Shown here one piece after another: positions 39,430 through 50,700 of a stretch of DNA of 56,229 nucleotides. The notes under the pieces are model-generated. The model searched no databases, was not told the DNA's origin, and saw nothing but the letters and a program-made list of their open reading frames with translations. A program made the position numbers and the translations under genes. Within the stretch, counting starts at the first letter, position 1. Every line of letters starts with the position of its first letter. Source of the stretch: Mesostigma viride (taxonomy: Eukaryota > Streptophyta > Mesostigmatophyceae > Mesostigmatales > Mesostigmataceae). Location: NCBI GenBank assembly GCA_009746045.1, contig RPFO01000034.1:525001-581229 (forward strand), given 5' to 3'.

Positions 39430-42400
39430 ATGTACGTTTCTGTGCATGCCGGCCCTTGCGTGCATGGTGTATGTACATGTGCTTGCACTGGCCCCTTGCG
39501 TGCGCGGTGTATGTACGTGTGTGTGCAGCCCCCCCTTGCGTGCGCGGTGTATGTACGTGTGTGCGCACTCGCCCCTTGCGTGCGCGGTGTATGTACGTGT
39601 GTGTGCAGCCGCCCCTTGCGTGCGCGGTGTATGTACATGTGTGTGCAGCCGCCCCTTGCGTGTGCGGTGGATGTACATGTGCGGGCAGTTGCCCCTTGCG
39701 TGCGCGGTGTATGTACATGTGTTTGCACTCGCCCCTTGCGTGCGCGGTGTATGTACATGTGTGTGCAGCCGCCCCTTGCGTGCATGGTGTATGTACATGT
39801 GCTTGCACTGGCCCCGTGCGTGCGCGGTGTATGTACGTGTGTGTGCAGCCGCCCCTTGCGTGCGCGGTGTATGTACGTGTGTGCGCACTCGCCCCTTGCG
39901 TGCGCGGTGTATGTACGTGTGTGTGCAGCCGCCCCTTGCGTGCGCGGTGTATGTACATGTGTGTGCATCCTTGTCCTTGCGTGCGCGGTGTATGTACATG
40001 TGTTTGCACTCGCCCCTTGCGTGCGCGGTGTATGTACATGTGTGTGCAGCCGCCCCTTGCGTGCATGGTTTATGTACATGTGTGTGCAGTCGCCCCGTGC
40101 GTGCGCAGTGTATGTACGTGTGTGTGCAGCCGCCCCTTGCGTGCGTGGTGTGTGTACATGTGAGTGCAGCCGCCCCTTGCGTGCGCGGTGTATGTACGTG
40201 TGTGTGCAGCAGCCCCTTGCGTGCTTTGTGTGTGTACATGTGTGTGAATCCTTGTCCTTGCGTGCATGGTGTGTGTACGTGTGTGTGCAGCCGCCCCTTG
40301 CGTGCATGGTGGATGTACATGTGAGTGCCGTTGCCCCTTGCGTGCGCGGTGTATGTACGTGTGTGTGCAGCCGTCCCTTAATTGCGTGCGCGGTGTGTGT
40401 ACGTGTGTGTGCACTCGCCCCTTGCGTGCGCGGTGTATGTACGTGTGTGCAGCCGCCCCTTGCGTGCGCGGTGTATGCCAGTGTGTGTGCATGCCGGCCC
40501 TTGCGTGCAAGGTGGTGTGTAAGTGTGTGTGCAGCCCCTTGCGTGCATGGTGTATGTACGTGTGTGTGCAGCCGGCCCTTGCGTGCATGGTGTGTGTACA
40601 TGTGAGTGCAGCCGTCCCTTCCGTGCATGGTGTGTGTACGTGTGTGTGCAGTTGCCCCTTGCGTGCGCAGTGTATGTACGTGTGTGTGCATGCCGGCCCT
40701 TGCGTGCATGGTGTGTGTACGTGTGTGTGCAGTTGCCCCTTGCGTGCGCGGTGTATGTACATGTGAGTGCAGCCGCCCAAGAGTATGTACATGTGAGTGC
40801 CGTCGCCCCTAATTGCGTGCATTGTGTGTGTAAGTGTGTGTGCAGCAGCCCCTTGCGTGCGCGGTGTATGTACGTGTGTGTGCAGCCGCCCCTTGCGTGC
40901 ATGGTGTATGTACATGTGAGTGCCGTTGCCCCTTGCGTGCGCGGTGTATGTACGTGTGTGTGCAGCCGTCCCTTAATTGCGTGCGCGGTGGATGTACATG
41001 TGCGGGCAGTTGCCCCTTGCGTGCGCGGTGTATGTACGTGTGTGTGCAGCCGTCCCTTGCGTGCGCGGTGTATGTACGTGTGTGTGCAGCCGCCCCTTGC
41101 GTGCATGGTGAGTGTAAGTGTGTGTGCAGCAGCCCCTTGCGTGCGCAGTGTATGTACGTGTGTGTGCAGCCGCCCCTTGCGTGCGCGGTGTGTGTATACT
41201 GTGTGTGCATGCCGGCCCTTGCGTGCATGGTGTGTGTACGTGTGTGTGCAGCCGCCCCTTGCGTGCGCGGTGTGTGTACGTGTGTGTGCACTCGCCCCTT
41301 GCGTGCGCGGTGGATGTACAGGTGTGTGCAGCCGCCCCTTGCGTGCATGGTGTATGTACATGTGTGTGCAGCCGCCCCTTGCGTGCGCGGTGGATGTACA
41401 TGTGTGTGCAGCCGAACCTTGCGTGCATGGTGTGTGTACCTGTGCGTGAAGTCGCTCCTTGCGTGCATGGTGTGTGTACGTGTGTGTGCAGCCGCCCCTT
41501 GCGTGCATGGTGTATGTACATGTGAGTGCCGTTGCCCCTTGCGTGCGCGGTGTATGTACGTGTGTGTGCAGCCGTCCCTTAATTGCGTGCGCGGTGTGTG
41601 TACGTGTGTGTGCACTCGCCCCTTGCGTGCGCGGTGTATGTACGTGTGTGCAGCCGCCCCTTGCGTGCGCGGTGTATGCCAGTGTGTGTGCATGCCGGCC
41701 CTTGCGTGCAAGGTGTGTGTAAGTGTGTGTGCAGCCCCTTGCGTGCATGGTGTATGTACGTGTGTGTGCAGCTGCCCCTTGCGTGCGCGGTGTGTGTACG
41801 TGTGTGTGCAGCCGCCCCGTGGTTGCGCGGTGTATGTACATGTGTGTGCAGTTGCCCCTTGCGTGCGCGGTGTATGTACGTGTGTGTGCAGCCGCCCCTT
41901 GCGTGCGCGGTGTAGGTACGTGTGTGTGCAGCCGCCCCAAGCGTGCGCGGTGTGTGTACATGTGTGTGCAGTTGCCCCTTGCGTGCGCGGTGTATGTACG
42001 TGTGTGTGCAGCCGCCCCGTGGTTGCGCGGTGTATGTACATGTGTGTGCAGTTGCCCCTTGCGTGCGCGGTGTATGTACGTGTGTGTGCAGCCGCCCCTT
42101 GCGTGCGCGGTGTAGGTACGTGTGTGTGCAGCCGCCCCAAGCGTGCGCGGTGTGTGTACATGTGTGTGCAGTTGCCCCTTGCGTGCGCGGTGTGTGTACG
42201 TGTGTGTGCAGCCGCCCCTTGCGTGCGCGGTGGATGTACGTGTGTGTGCAGTTGCCCCTTGCGTGCGCGGTGGTTTTTCGTGTGTGTGCAGCCGGCCCTT
42301 GCGTGCGCGGTGTGTGTACATGTGAGTGCAGCTGCCCCAAGCGTGCGCGGTGTGTGTACATGTGTGTGCAGCCGCCCCTTGCGTGCGCGGTGGATGTACG

Positions 42401-43217
42401 TGTGTGTGCAGCCGCCCCTTGCGTGCGCGGTGTAGGTACGTGTGTGTGCAGCCGCCCCAAGCGTGCGCGGTGTGTGTACGTGTGTGTGCAGTTGCCCCTT
42501 GCGTGCGCGGTGTGTGTACATGTGTGTGCAGTTGCCCCTTGCGTGCGCGGTGTATGTACATGTGTGTGCAGTTGCCCCTTGCGTGCGCGGTGTATGTACG
42601 TGTGTGTGCAGCCGCCCCTTGCGTGCGCGGTGTAGGTACGTGTGTGTGCAGCCGCCCCAAGCGTGCGCGGTGTGTGTACATGTGTGTGCAGTTGCCCCTT
42701 GCGTGCGCGGTGTGTGTACGTGTGTGTGCAGCCGCCCCTTGCGTGCGCGGTGGATGTACGTGTGTGTGCAGTTGCCCCTTGCGTGCGCGGTGGATGTACG
42801 TGTGTGTGCAGCCGCCCCTTGCGTGCGCGGTGTGTGTACATGTGAGTGCAGCTGCCCCAAGCGTGCGCGGTGTGTGTACATGTGTGTGCAGTTGCCCCTT
42901 GCGTGCGCGGTGGATGTACGTGTGTGTGCAGCCGCCCCTTGCGTGCGCGGTGTAGGTACGTGTGTGTGCAGCCGCCCCAAGCGTGCGCGGTGTGTGTACG
43001 TGTGTGTGCAGTTGCCCCTTGCGTGCGCGGTGTGTGTACATGTGTGTGCAGTTGCCCCTTGCGTGCGCGGTGTATGTACGTGTGTGTGCAGCCGGCCCTT
43101 GCGTGCGCGGTGGATGTACGTGTGTGTGCAGCCGGCCCTTGCGTGCATGGTGTGTGTACGTGTGTGTGCAGCCGGCCCTTGCGTGCGCGGTGGATGTACA
43201 TGTGTGTGCAGTCGCCC
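39430..43217 (+). repeat. 40-bp satellite array, segment 2 (about 95 monomers)
   Basis: It continues the array after the solo LTR. Higher-order structure is visible. The variant CCCTTAATTGCG recurs at 40376, 40971 and 41577 (about 600 bp apart). The variant TGTAGGTACG recurs at 41911, 42111, 42431, 42631 and 42951, which is a 520-bp (13-monomer) unit. The right part is more homogeneous than the left. It ends in the TSD CGCCC of element E3. Confidence 0.95.
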
Positions 43218-44024
43218 TGTTAGGGATATTATATCCACCTGACCACAATGTATCCCAGCCTGATTTATTTCTTGTTGGATTTATTCCATATGGACTGGGA
43301 ATTCGATAGCTATGATAAGCTAGATGAATCGGGCTCAATGAGCTGATCAATATTCATGTGCCATAGTCCTATACTTGGACATGGATGACTTGTAACCTGA
43401 GTCAGCCTAGTAGCATCACGTATTTGATTGACAAGTGGTGCTATGGCCTATTGGACAAGTGTTTGGTCCATGAGCTGACAAGTGTTGGCAGCTCATGATG
43501 ACACATGTTATCACTTACATGATGACAAGTGGGTAGACTCATTGCATGACACTTGTCACTCCAAGGAGAAGAGATGTGTCACTTTATTAATCATGTTATG
43601 TGGCACATTATTACGTAGACACTTGGCATCTAGCTATTATGCCAGCTCATTGGATCATGTCTAGAATGTTCTAGGAATGTTCTAAGAATATGCCAGGAAT
43701 ATTCCTGGAATATACTGAGAATATGCTGGGAATATGCTAGGAATATGCTAGGATGTTTCTACAAGCTTCTGTGATGATGTCATTGCTGATGTCATCCTTC
43801 CTAGCCTAAAAGGTATAAAAGGAAACTGCCCCCTAAGGGCAGGTACCTCCATTCAACCTCCATTCAAGCTCTTCTCCAACTATTATATTCTAATAAAGCC
43901 ATTTATTCTTCCACGTAAATTGTCTTCAACCTCTCTTTCTTTCAGCACCTGCAAGGTGTGTGGGTAGCAAGGCCAAGCACAAGGCATTGTGTAAAACCCA
44001 TTAGTTCCTCTCCCAATCCAAACA
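43218..44024 (+). repeat. E3 5' LTR
   Basis: 807 bp. TATAAAA at 43814-43820 is a probable promoter, and AATAAA at 43892-43897 a probable polyadenylation signal; together they would place R near 43845-43915. Repeated GAATAT/CTAGGAATAT motifs lie at 43660-43750. Confidence 0.9.
43814..43820 (+). promoter_or_regulatory. TATA box in E3 5' LTR
   Basis: TATAAAA in the context AAGGTATAAAAGGAAA, conserved in the other E3-family LTRs. Activity is inferred from position only. Confidence 0.5.
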
Positions 44025-44036
44025 TGGTATCGGAGG
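44025..44036 (-). other. E3 primer binding site
   Basis: TGGTATCGGAGG begins at the base after the LTR. TGGTATC is the standard start of Copia primer sites complementary to the 3' end of initiator Met tRNA. Confidence 0.75.
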
Positions 44037-44107
44037 TTTGTTACTGAGGAACAAGAAGACCACTGTGAACCCAGAGACATCCAGTTCCATTGGCGACTGA
44101 AGACACC

Positions 44108-45463
44108 ATGGCTACCAAGGAAGCGTGCTACAAGCAATTCCGGGCAACAAGCAAGTCCATCACAACGTTTGATGGGCGGTCTCTGAGGAAATGGGAAGAA
44201 ATCAAGGCTGTGTTGAAGGCCTTAGCATCGGCCTATTGTGACCTGGTCAAGGTCCTAACTGGAGAGGAGGATTCGCTAAAGGAGGTCAAGACTGCGCTGC
44301 TGGAGGCGGAGGAGCTACTGCACGGAAGGCGTTCTGCTCAAGCAAAGAAGGAGGGCTCCCCTAACGGCCAGGTTTTCCACACTACTACGAAGAAAAGTGG
44401 AGGAAAGAGGCGGTGCAATTACTGCAAGAAGGCCGGGCACGTGGACACCCAGTGCTGGGAGAAGCATCCGGAGCTGAAGCAAGAACGCAAGAACAAGGCA
44501 ACGCGACGGAACCAAGCGAGAAAGGAGCACTCACCAGGTGCCAGCGAGGCGCGTATCACCGAGGAGGCTGCGGAGCGGTCCGGCTTCGTCTTCGCCACCA
44601 TCGCCGAGTCGCCATCGCCGTCGGATGCTGCTGCACTCACGCAGTATGAAAAGAAAGCACCGACCAGCTGGGTGCTGGATTCCGCAGCGAGCTGTCACAT
44701 GACGCCATGCCCGTCGGACTTCGTGTGCCTGCACCCTCATGACAGGGAAATCGCCGGCTCAGGCGGCCAACTGAAGGCGACAGCCATCGGGACTGTCAAA
44801 CTGAAGCTGCCGGGTCAGGACGCGGACGTGCACCTCCAAAACGCGCTGCTCGTTCCCAGGCTGAGCACCCGACTTCTATCAGTCGGCCAGCTCGTCAAGG
44901 ATGGCCACAAGGTCGACCTCGCCCAGCGGGTTGCTGTGCTGGACAGCAGGCACTGCAGCATCGGGACGAGGAACAACACCTACTTTTTGCCCGCGCACGG
45001 TGCGGACGCAGCGATGGACGCCATCCCAGAGCTGAAATCGTCGGCGACGAGCTTCAAGAACGACGCTGCCTGTCAAGGGCAGAAAATGGCGAGCAGCGAG
45101 CGCAGCATCTCACGTGCCTCGGGACACGCGGCGGAGTGGCTGGCCGTGGGCCTAACGGTCATACTGGCCATGCTTGCCCGTGTATGCGGGATCGGGGGCG
45201 GCCTACTGGGCATTACTCGCACACTGCGTGGCTTTTATACTCTGCGCCGGCCCAGTGGAAGTTCACGCCAATTCGAGAAGTTTCCAGCGCAATGGAGAAG
45301 TCCGTGTCAGACGCTGAAGTACTTCCAGAAACTGCGGTCCAGAACAGCCCAGTGCAGGCGGAGCGCGTTGTCGCCGCCAGCATACCAGGTGATACTGGTG
45401 CTAGTAACCAAAGTCCGGCGACCAGACCAAAGGCGCGGCGCTGAACGCTGCCAGCCTAACTGA
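44108..45463 (+). CDS. E3 truncated Gag with Copia protease
   Basis: The ORF opens at 44090; the second Met (44108, MATKEACYKQ) may equally be the start. Gag is short: residues 1-100 join an N-terminal TTFDGRSLRKWEEIKAVL directly to the usual C-terminal TGEEDSLKEVKTALLEAEE, so the central Gag fold is deleted. The CCHC knuckle CNYCKKAGHVDTQC follows. A canonical Copia protease comes next, SWVLDSAASCHMTPC (D-S-A-A where D-S-G-A is usual) and LLSVGQLVKDGHKVDL. After the pre-integrase start (NNTYFLPAHG) homology ends and the frame runs on through unrelated sequence. Role: residual particle or protease function, or none. Confidence 0.75.
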   Translation: MATKEACYKQFRATSKSITTFDGRSLRKWEEIKAVLKALASAYCDLVKVLTGEEDSLKEVKTALLEAEELLHGRRSAQAKKEGSPNGQVFHTTTKKSGGKRRCNYCKKAGHVDTQCWEKHPELKQERKNKATRRNQARKEHSPGASEARITEEAAERSGFVFATIAESPSPSDAAALTQYEKKAPTSWVLDSAASCHMTPCPSDFVCLHPHDREIAGSGGQLKATAIGTVKLKLPGQDADVHLQNALLVPRLSTRLLSVGQLVKDGHKVDLAQRVAVLDSRHCSIGTRNNTYFLPAHGADAAMDAIPELKSSATSFKNDAACQGQKMASSERSISRASGHAAEWLAVGLTVILAMLARVCGIGGGLLGITRTLRGFYTLRRPSGSSRQFEKFPAQWRSPCQTLKYFQKLRSRTAQCRRSALSPPAYQVILVLVTKVRRPDQRRGAERCQPN

Positions 45464-46914
45464 GGGGGAACAAATTCGTGACGCGAGGGCGAAATCGACC
45501 AAGCTGCCAAATTTTTCCAAGTCCTGGACTGCCAAGTCCGGTGCTGGCGCGAGGCCTCGAGCGAGCCGACAACGACGTGGACAGCGACCTGTCAGCCAAA
45601 GTGCGGTCAAGCACCAACGGTCAAGTCGACTGCAAAATGCTGCCAAGGCATCACGTCGGTCAGTTGACGGTGTTCGGCCAGGCCATGGCATTTGCAATTG
45701 CGCTAGCTGCAACGACCCTTGGAAATTGTCGCCCAGGATGCACAGACCCCACTCCTCAAGGTTGCCCTAATGTTTTGTCTGTGGGAAATGAACTTGTATG
45801 TCGACTTTTGTGTCGTGTTTGCTGGAAATTGTGAGGCGCCGTAAGCGTGCGTTTCTGGTTCTTTCTTTGTGTTCTTCCAGCAATTATGTGTTTATTTTGC
45901 CATGCGTTCAGTGGCAATGGCCCACGCATTTTGGTATTGTTCCCACGAGACGTTTTCTACGTACCTGGAGTGTATATCCAGAGTTTTTGCACGCTATTTG
46001 TGGCACTAGTCTGCGGCGTAGTGAAGCGCCGTTGTATCGTCGTCTACGACTTGTTTTCGTAAGTAAAGTGCCTGTGACGCGTGTGTTATTTTGTTTTGTG
46101 CTGAGAGCATTGCTTGTATGCAAATGCTTACGTCCTTTGTGTCGAATTGGCTGTGCATTTCGGCATAGCCTGTAATGTCGGACGTAATGTTTACTCTCGG
46201 GCACTGATTTGTGAATCGTGACGAAGTAATCGTTACTTGTGTTCGCCTTTGTGGCGGTAATGTTTTGCACGTCCTGTTTTCTTTGCTATGAAGCGTGTTT
46301 ATCTGTTATGGCCACTGTGTTTGTGTTGAAGGTTGTATTGTACCTTGTTTGTGTGGCATTTGTTGCCAATATGTTTGTTTGCTCACCCCGTTTATTTGGC
46401 GTAAAACGTGATGTTGGTGTCATTTATTTTGTGAGATGGCGTATGTTATGTTGCTCCGTGTGTGTACAGCACGTGTTGTTGCCGTTACCCTACCTCTATA
46501 CCGTTTGGGTTAGCTCATAGGGACTTTCTTTGTTGGCATGTGTTGCCGTATTATATGTGTGGGACTGTGTGCCCCTATTGTGTCCATGGGCAGCCGCTTT
46601 GAGTGAGGGGGGAATGTAGCATCTAGAGCACTTTTTCCAACTAAGGGTTGGGTATCAGCCATCCAGGATGGGCAGCTAGTGCGTTGCTGCTATGGTTGGA
46701 CACTCATTCGCGTTGCCGGGGGGGGGATCAGTGGCGGTAGTGCGGCTCATGACCGCATGTTGGAGCTTCAAGCGTTTCACGAGGACGGCATCTTCATTTT
46801 CAGTTGCACCATGCTAGCAACTGGACGGCATGCTACGAGCATGTGGTTAAGGGGGGTGTTGAGATTCCACCTACCCAGTCATCTTTTGCATTGTGCCCAT
46901 GTGGCTAAGGGGGG
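45464..46914 (+). other. E3 internal non-coding region and polypurine tract
   Basis: T/G-rich sequence with only short hydrophobic ORFs and no pol remnant that I recognise. It ends in the tract AAGGGGGG (46907-46914) abutting the 3' LTR. A second copy of the CATGTGG-TAAGGGGGGTGTT motif lies about 58 bp upstream, a duplicated tract. Confidence 0.65.
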
Positions 46915-47722
46915 TGTTAGGGATATTATATCCACCTGGCCACAATATATCCCAGCCTGATTTATTTCTTGTTGGATTTATTCCATATGGACTGGGAATT
47001 TGATAGCTATGATAAGCTAGATGAATTGGGCTCAATGAGCTGATCAATATTCATGTGCCATAGTCCTATACTTGGACATGGATGACTTGTAACCTGAGTC
47101 AGCCTAGTAGCATCACGTATTTGATTGACAAGTGGTGCTATGGCCTATTGGACAAGTGTTTGGTCCATGAGCTGACAAGTGTTGGCAGCTCATGATGACA
47201 CATGTTATGACTTACATGATGACAAGTGGGTAGACTCATTGCATGACACTTGTCACTCCAAGGAGAAGAGATGTGTCACTTTATTAATCATGTTATGTGG
47301 CACATTATTACGTAGACACTTGGCATCTAGCTATTATGCCAGCTCATTGGATCATGTCTAGAATGTTCTAGGAATGTTCTAAGAATATGCCAGGAATATT
47401 CCTGGAATATACTGAGAATATGCTGGGAATATGCTAGGAATATGCTAGGATGTTTCTACAAGCTTCTGTGATGATGTCATTGCTGATGTCATCCTTCCTA
47501 GCCTAAAAGGTATAAAAGGAAACTGCCCCCTAAGGGCAGGTACCTCCATTCAACCTCCATTCAAGCTCTTCTCCAACTATTATATTCTAATAAAGCCATT
47601 TATTCTTCCACGTAAATTGTCTTCAACCTCTCTTTCTTTCAGCACCTGCAAGGTGTGTGGGTAGCAAGGCCAAGCACAAGGCATTGTGTAAAACCCATTA
47701 GTTTCCTCTCCCAATCCAAACA
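46915..47722 (+). repeat. E3 3' LTR
   Basis: 808 bp, nearly identical to the 5' LTR, with only scattered differences noticed. Followed by TSD CGCCC and then satellite sequence. Confidence 0.9.
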
Positions 47723-50700
47723 CGCCCCTTGCGTGCGCGGTGTGTGTACATGTGAGTGCAGCTGCCCCAAGCGTGCGCGGTGTATGTACGTGTGTGTGCA
47801 GCCGCCCCGTGGTTGCGCGGTGTATGTACATGTGTGTGCAGTTGCCCCTTGCGTGCGCGGTGTATGTACGTGTGTGTGCAGCCGGCCCTTGCGTGCGCGG
47901 TGTAGGTACGTGTGTGTGCAGCCGCCCCAAGCGTGCGCGGTGTGTGTACATGTGTGTGCAGTTGCCCCTTGCGTGCGCGGTGTGTGTACGTGTGTGTGCA
48001 GCCGCCCCTTGCGTGCGCGGTGGATGTACGTGTGTGTGCAGCCGGCCCTTGCGTGCATGGTGTGTGTACGTGTGTGTGCAGCCGGCCCTTGCGTGCGCGG
48101 TGGATGTACATGGGTGTGCAGTCGCCCCTTGCGTGCGCGGTGTAGGTACGTATGTGTGCAGCCGCCCCTTGCGTGCGCGGTGTATGTACGTGTGTGTGCA
48201 GCCGCCCCGTGGTTGCGCGGTGTATGTACATGTGTGTGCAGTTGCCCCTTGCGTGCGCGGTGTATGTACGTGTGTGTGCAGCCGCCCCTTGCGTGCGCGG
48301 TGTATGTACGTGTGTGTGCAGTTGCCCCTTGCGTGCGCGGTGGATGTACGTGTGTGTGCAGCCGGCCCTTGCGTGTGCGGTGTGTGTACATGTGAGTGCA
48401 GCTGCCCCAAGCGTGCGCGGTGTGTGTACATGTGTGTGCAGTTGCCCCTTGCGTGCGCGGTGGATGTACGTGTGTGTGCAGCCGCCCCTTGCGTGCGCGG
48501 TGTAGGTACGTGTGTGTGCAGCCGCCCCAAGCGTGCGCGGTGTGTGTACATGTGTGTGCAGTTGCCCCTTGCGTGCGCGGTGTGTGTACGTGTGTGTGCA
48601 GCCGCCCCTTGCGTGCGCGGTGTATGTACGTGTGTGTGCAGTTGCCCCTTGCGTGCGCGGTGGATGTACGTGTGTGTGCAGCCGGCCCTTGCGTGTGCGG
48701 TGTGTGTACATGTGAGTGCAGCTGCCCCAAGCGTGCGCGGTGTGTGTACATGTGTGTGCAGTTGCCCCTTGCGTGCGCGGTGGATGTACGTGTGTGTGCA
48801 GCCGCCCCTTGCGTGCGCGGTGTAGGTAGATGTGTGTGCAGCCGCCCCAAGCGTGCGCGGTGTGTGTACATGTGTGTGCAGCCGCCCCTTGCGTGCGCGG
48901 TGTAGGTACGTGTGTGTGCAGCCGCCCCAAGCGTGCGCGGTGTGTGTACATGTGTGTGCAGTTGCCCCTTGCGTGCGCGGTGTGTGTACGTGTGTGTGCA
49001 GCCGCCCCTTGCGTGCGCGGTGTATGTACGTGTGTGTGCAGTTGCCCCTTGCGTGCGCGGTGGATGTACGTGTGTGTGCAGCCGGCCCTTGCGTGTGCGG
49101 TGTGTGTACATGTGAGTGCAGCTGCCCCAAGCGTGCGCGGTGTGTGTACATGTGTGTGCAGTTGCCCCTTGCGTGCGCGGTGGATGTACGTGTGTGTGCA
49201 GCCGCCCCTTGCGTGCGCGGTGTAGGTACATGTGTGTGCAGCCGCCCCAAGCGTGCGCGGTGTGTGTACGTGTGTGTGCAGTTGCCCCTTGCGTGCGCGG
49301 TGTGTGTACATGTGTGTGCAGTTGCCCCTTGCGTGCGCGGTGTATGTACGTGTGTGTGCAGCCGGCCCTTGCGTGCGCGGTGTGTGTACATGTGAGTGCA
49401 GCTGCCCCAAGCGTGCGCGGTGTGTGTACATGTGTGTGCAGTTGCCCCTTGCGTGCGCGGTGGATGTACGTGTGTGTGCATGCCGGCAATTGCGTGCATG
49501 GTGTGTGTACGTGTGTGTGCAGCCGCCCCTTGCGTGCGCGGTGTGTGTACGTGTGTGTGCACTCGCCCCTTGCGTGCGCGGTGGATGTACAGGTGTGTGC
49601 AGCCGCCCCTTGCGTGCATGGTGTATGTACATGTGTGTGCAGCCGCCCCTTGCGTGCGCGGTGGATGTACATGTGTGTGCAGCCGAACCTTGCGTGCATG
49701 GTGTGTGTACCTGTGCGTGAAGTCGCTCCTTGCGTGCATGGTGTGTGTACGTGTGTGTGCAGCCGCCCCTTGCGTGCATGGTGTATGTACATGTGAGTGC
49801 CGTTGCCCCTTGCGTGCGCGGTGTATGTACGTGTGTGTGCAGCCGTCCCTTAATTGCGTGCGCGGTGTGTGTACGTGTGTGTGCACTCGCCCCTTGCGTG
49901 CGCGGTGTATGTACGTGTGTGCAGCCGCCCTTGCGTGCGCGGTGTATGCCAGTGTGTGTGCATGCCGGCCCTTGCGTGCAAGGTGTGTGTAAGTGTGTGT
50001 GCAGCCCCTTGCGTGCATGGTGTATGTACGTGTGTGTGCAGCTGCCCCTTGCGTGCGCGGTGTGTGTACGTGTGTGTGCAGCCGCCCCGTGGTTGCGCGG
50101 TGTATGTACATGTGTGTGCAGTTGCCCCTTGCGTGCGCGGTGTATGTACGTGTGTGTGCAGCCGCCCCTTGCGTGCGCGGTGTAGGTGTGTGTGCAGCCG
50201 CCCCAAGCGTGCGCGGTGTGTGTACATGTGTGTGCAGTTGCCCCTTGCGTGCGCGGTGTATGTACGTGTGTGTGCAGCCGCCCCGTGGTTGCGCGGTGTA
50301 TGTACATGTGTGTGCAGTTGCCCCTTGCGTGCGCGGTGTATGTACGTGTGTGTGCAGCCGCCCCTTGCGTGCGCGGTGTAGGTACGTGTGTGTGCAGCCG
50401 CCCCAAGCGTGCGCGGTGTGTGTACATGTGTGTGCAGTTGCCCCTTGCGTGCGCGGTGTGTGTACGTGTGTGTGCAGCCGCCCCTTGCGTGCGCGGTGGA
50501 TGTACGTGTGTGTGCAGTTGCCCCTTGCGTGCGCGGTGGTTTTTCGTGTGTGTGCAGCCGGCCCTTGCGTGCGCGGTGTGTGTACATGTGAGTGCAGCTG
50601 CCCCAAGCGTGCGCGGTGTGTGTACATGTGTGTGCAGCCGCCCCTTGCGTGCGCGGTGGATGTACGTGTGTGTGCAGCCGCCCCTTGCGTGCGCGGTGTA

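Larger units (their letters stand above)
43218..47722 (+). mobile_element. non-autonomous Copia element E3 (gag-protease only), 4,505 bp
   Basis: LTRs 43218-44024 (807 bp) and 46915-47722 (808 bp), ends TGTTAG...AAACA. TSD CGCCC (43213-43217 and 47723-47727). The primer binding site TGGTATCGGAG directly follows the 5' LTR, as in canonical Copia elements using initiator Met tRNA. The interior has one gag-protease ORF and about 1.4 kb of non-coding sequence; integrase, RT and RNase H are absent. It must be moved in trans. The layout matches TR-GAG type elements. It inserted cleanly within the 40-bp satellite. Confidence 0.9.

Noticed and set aside
46239-46520. Hydrophobic 93-codon ORF in E3 that could be an envelope-like or membrane protein
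   Set aside because: The region is T/G rich, which gives Phe/Val/Leu codons by composition; no signal peptide, conserved motif or second copy supports it.
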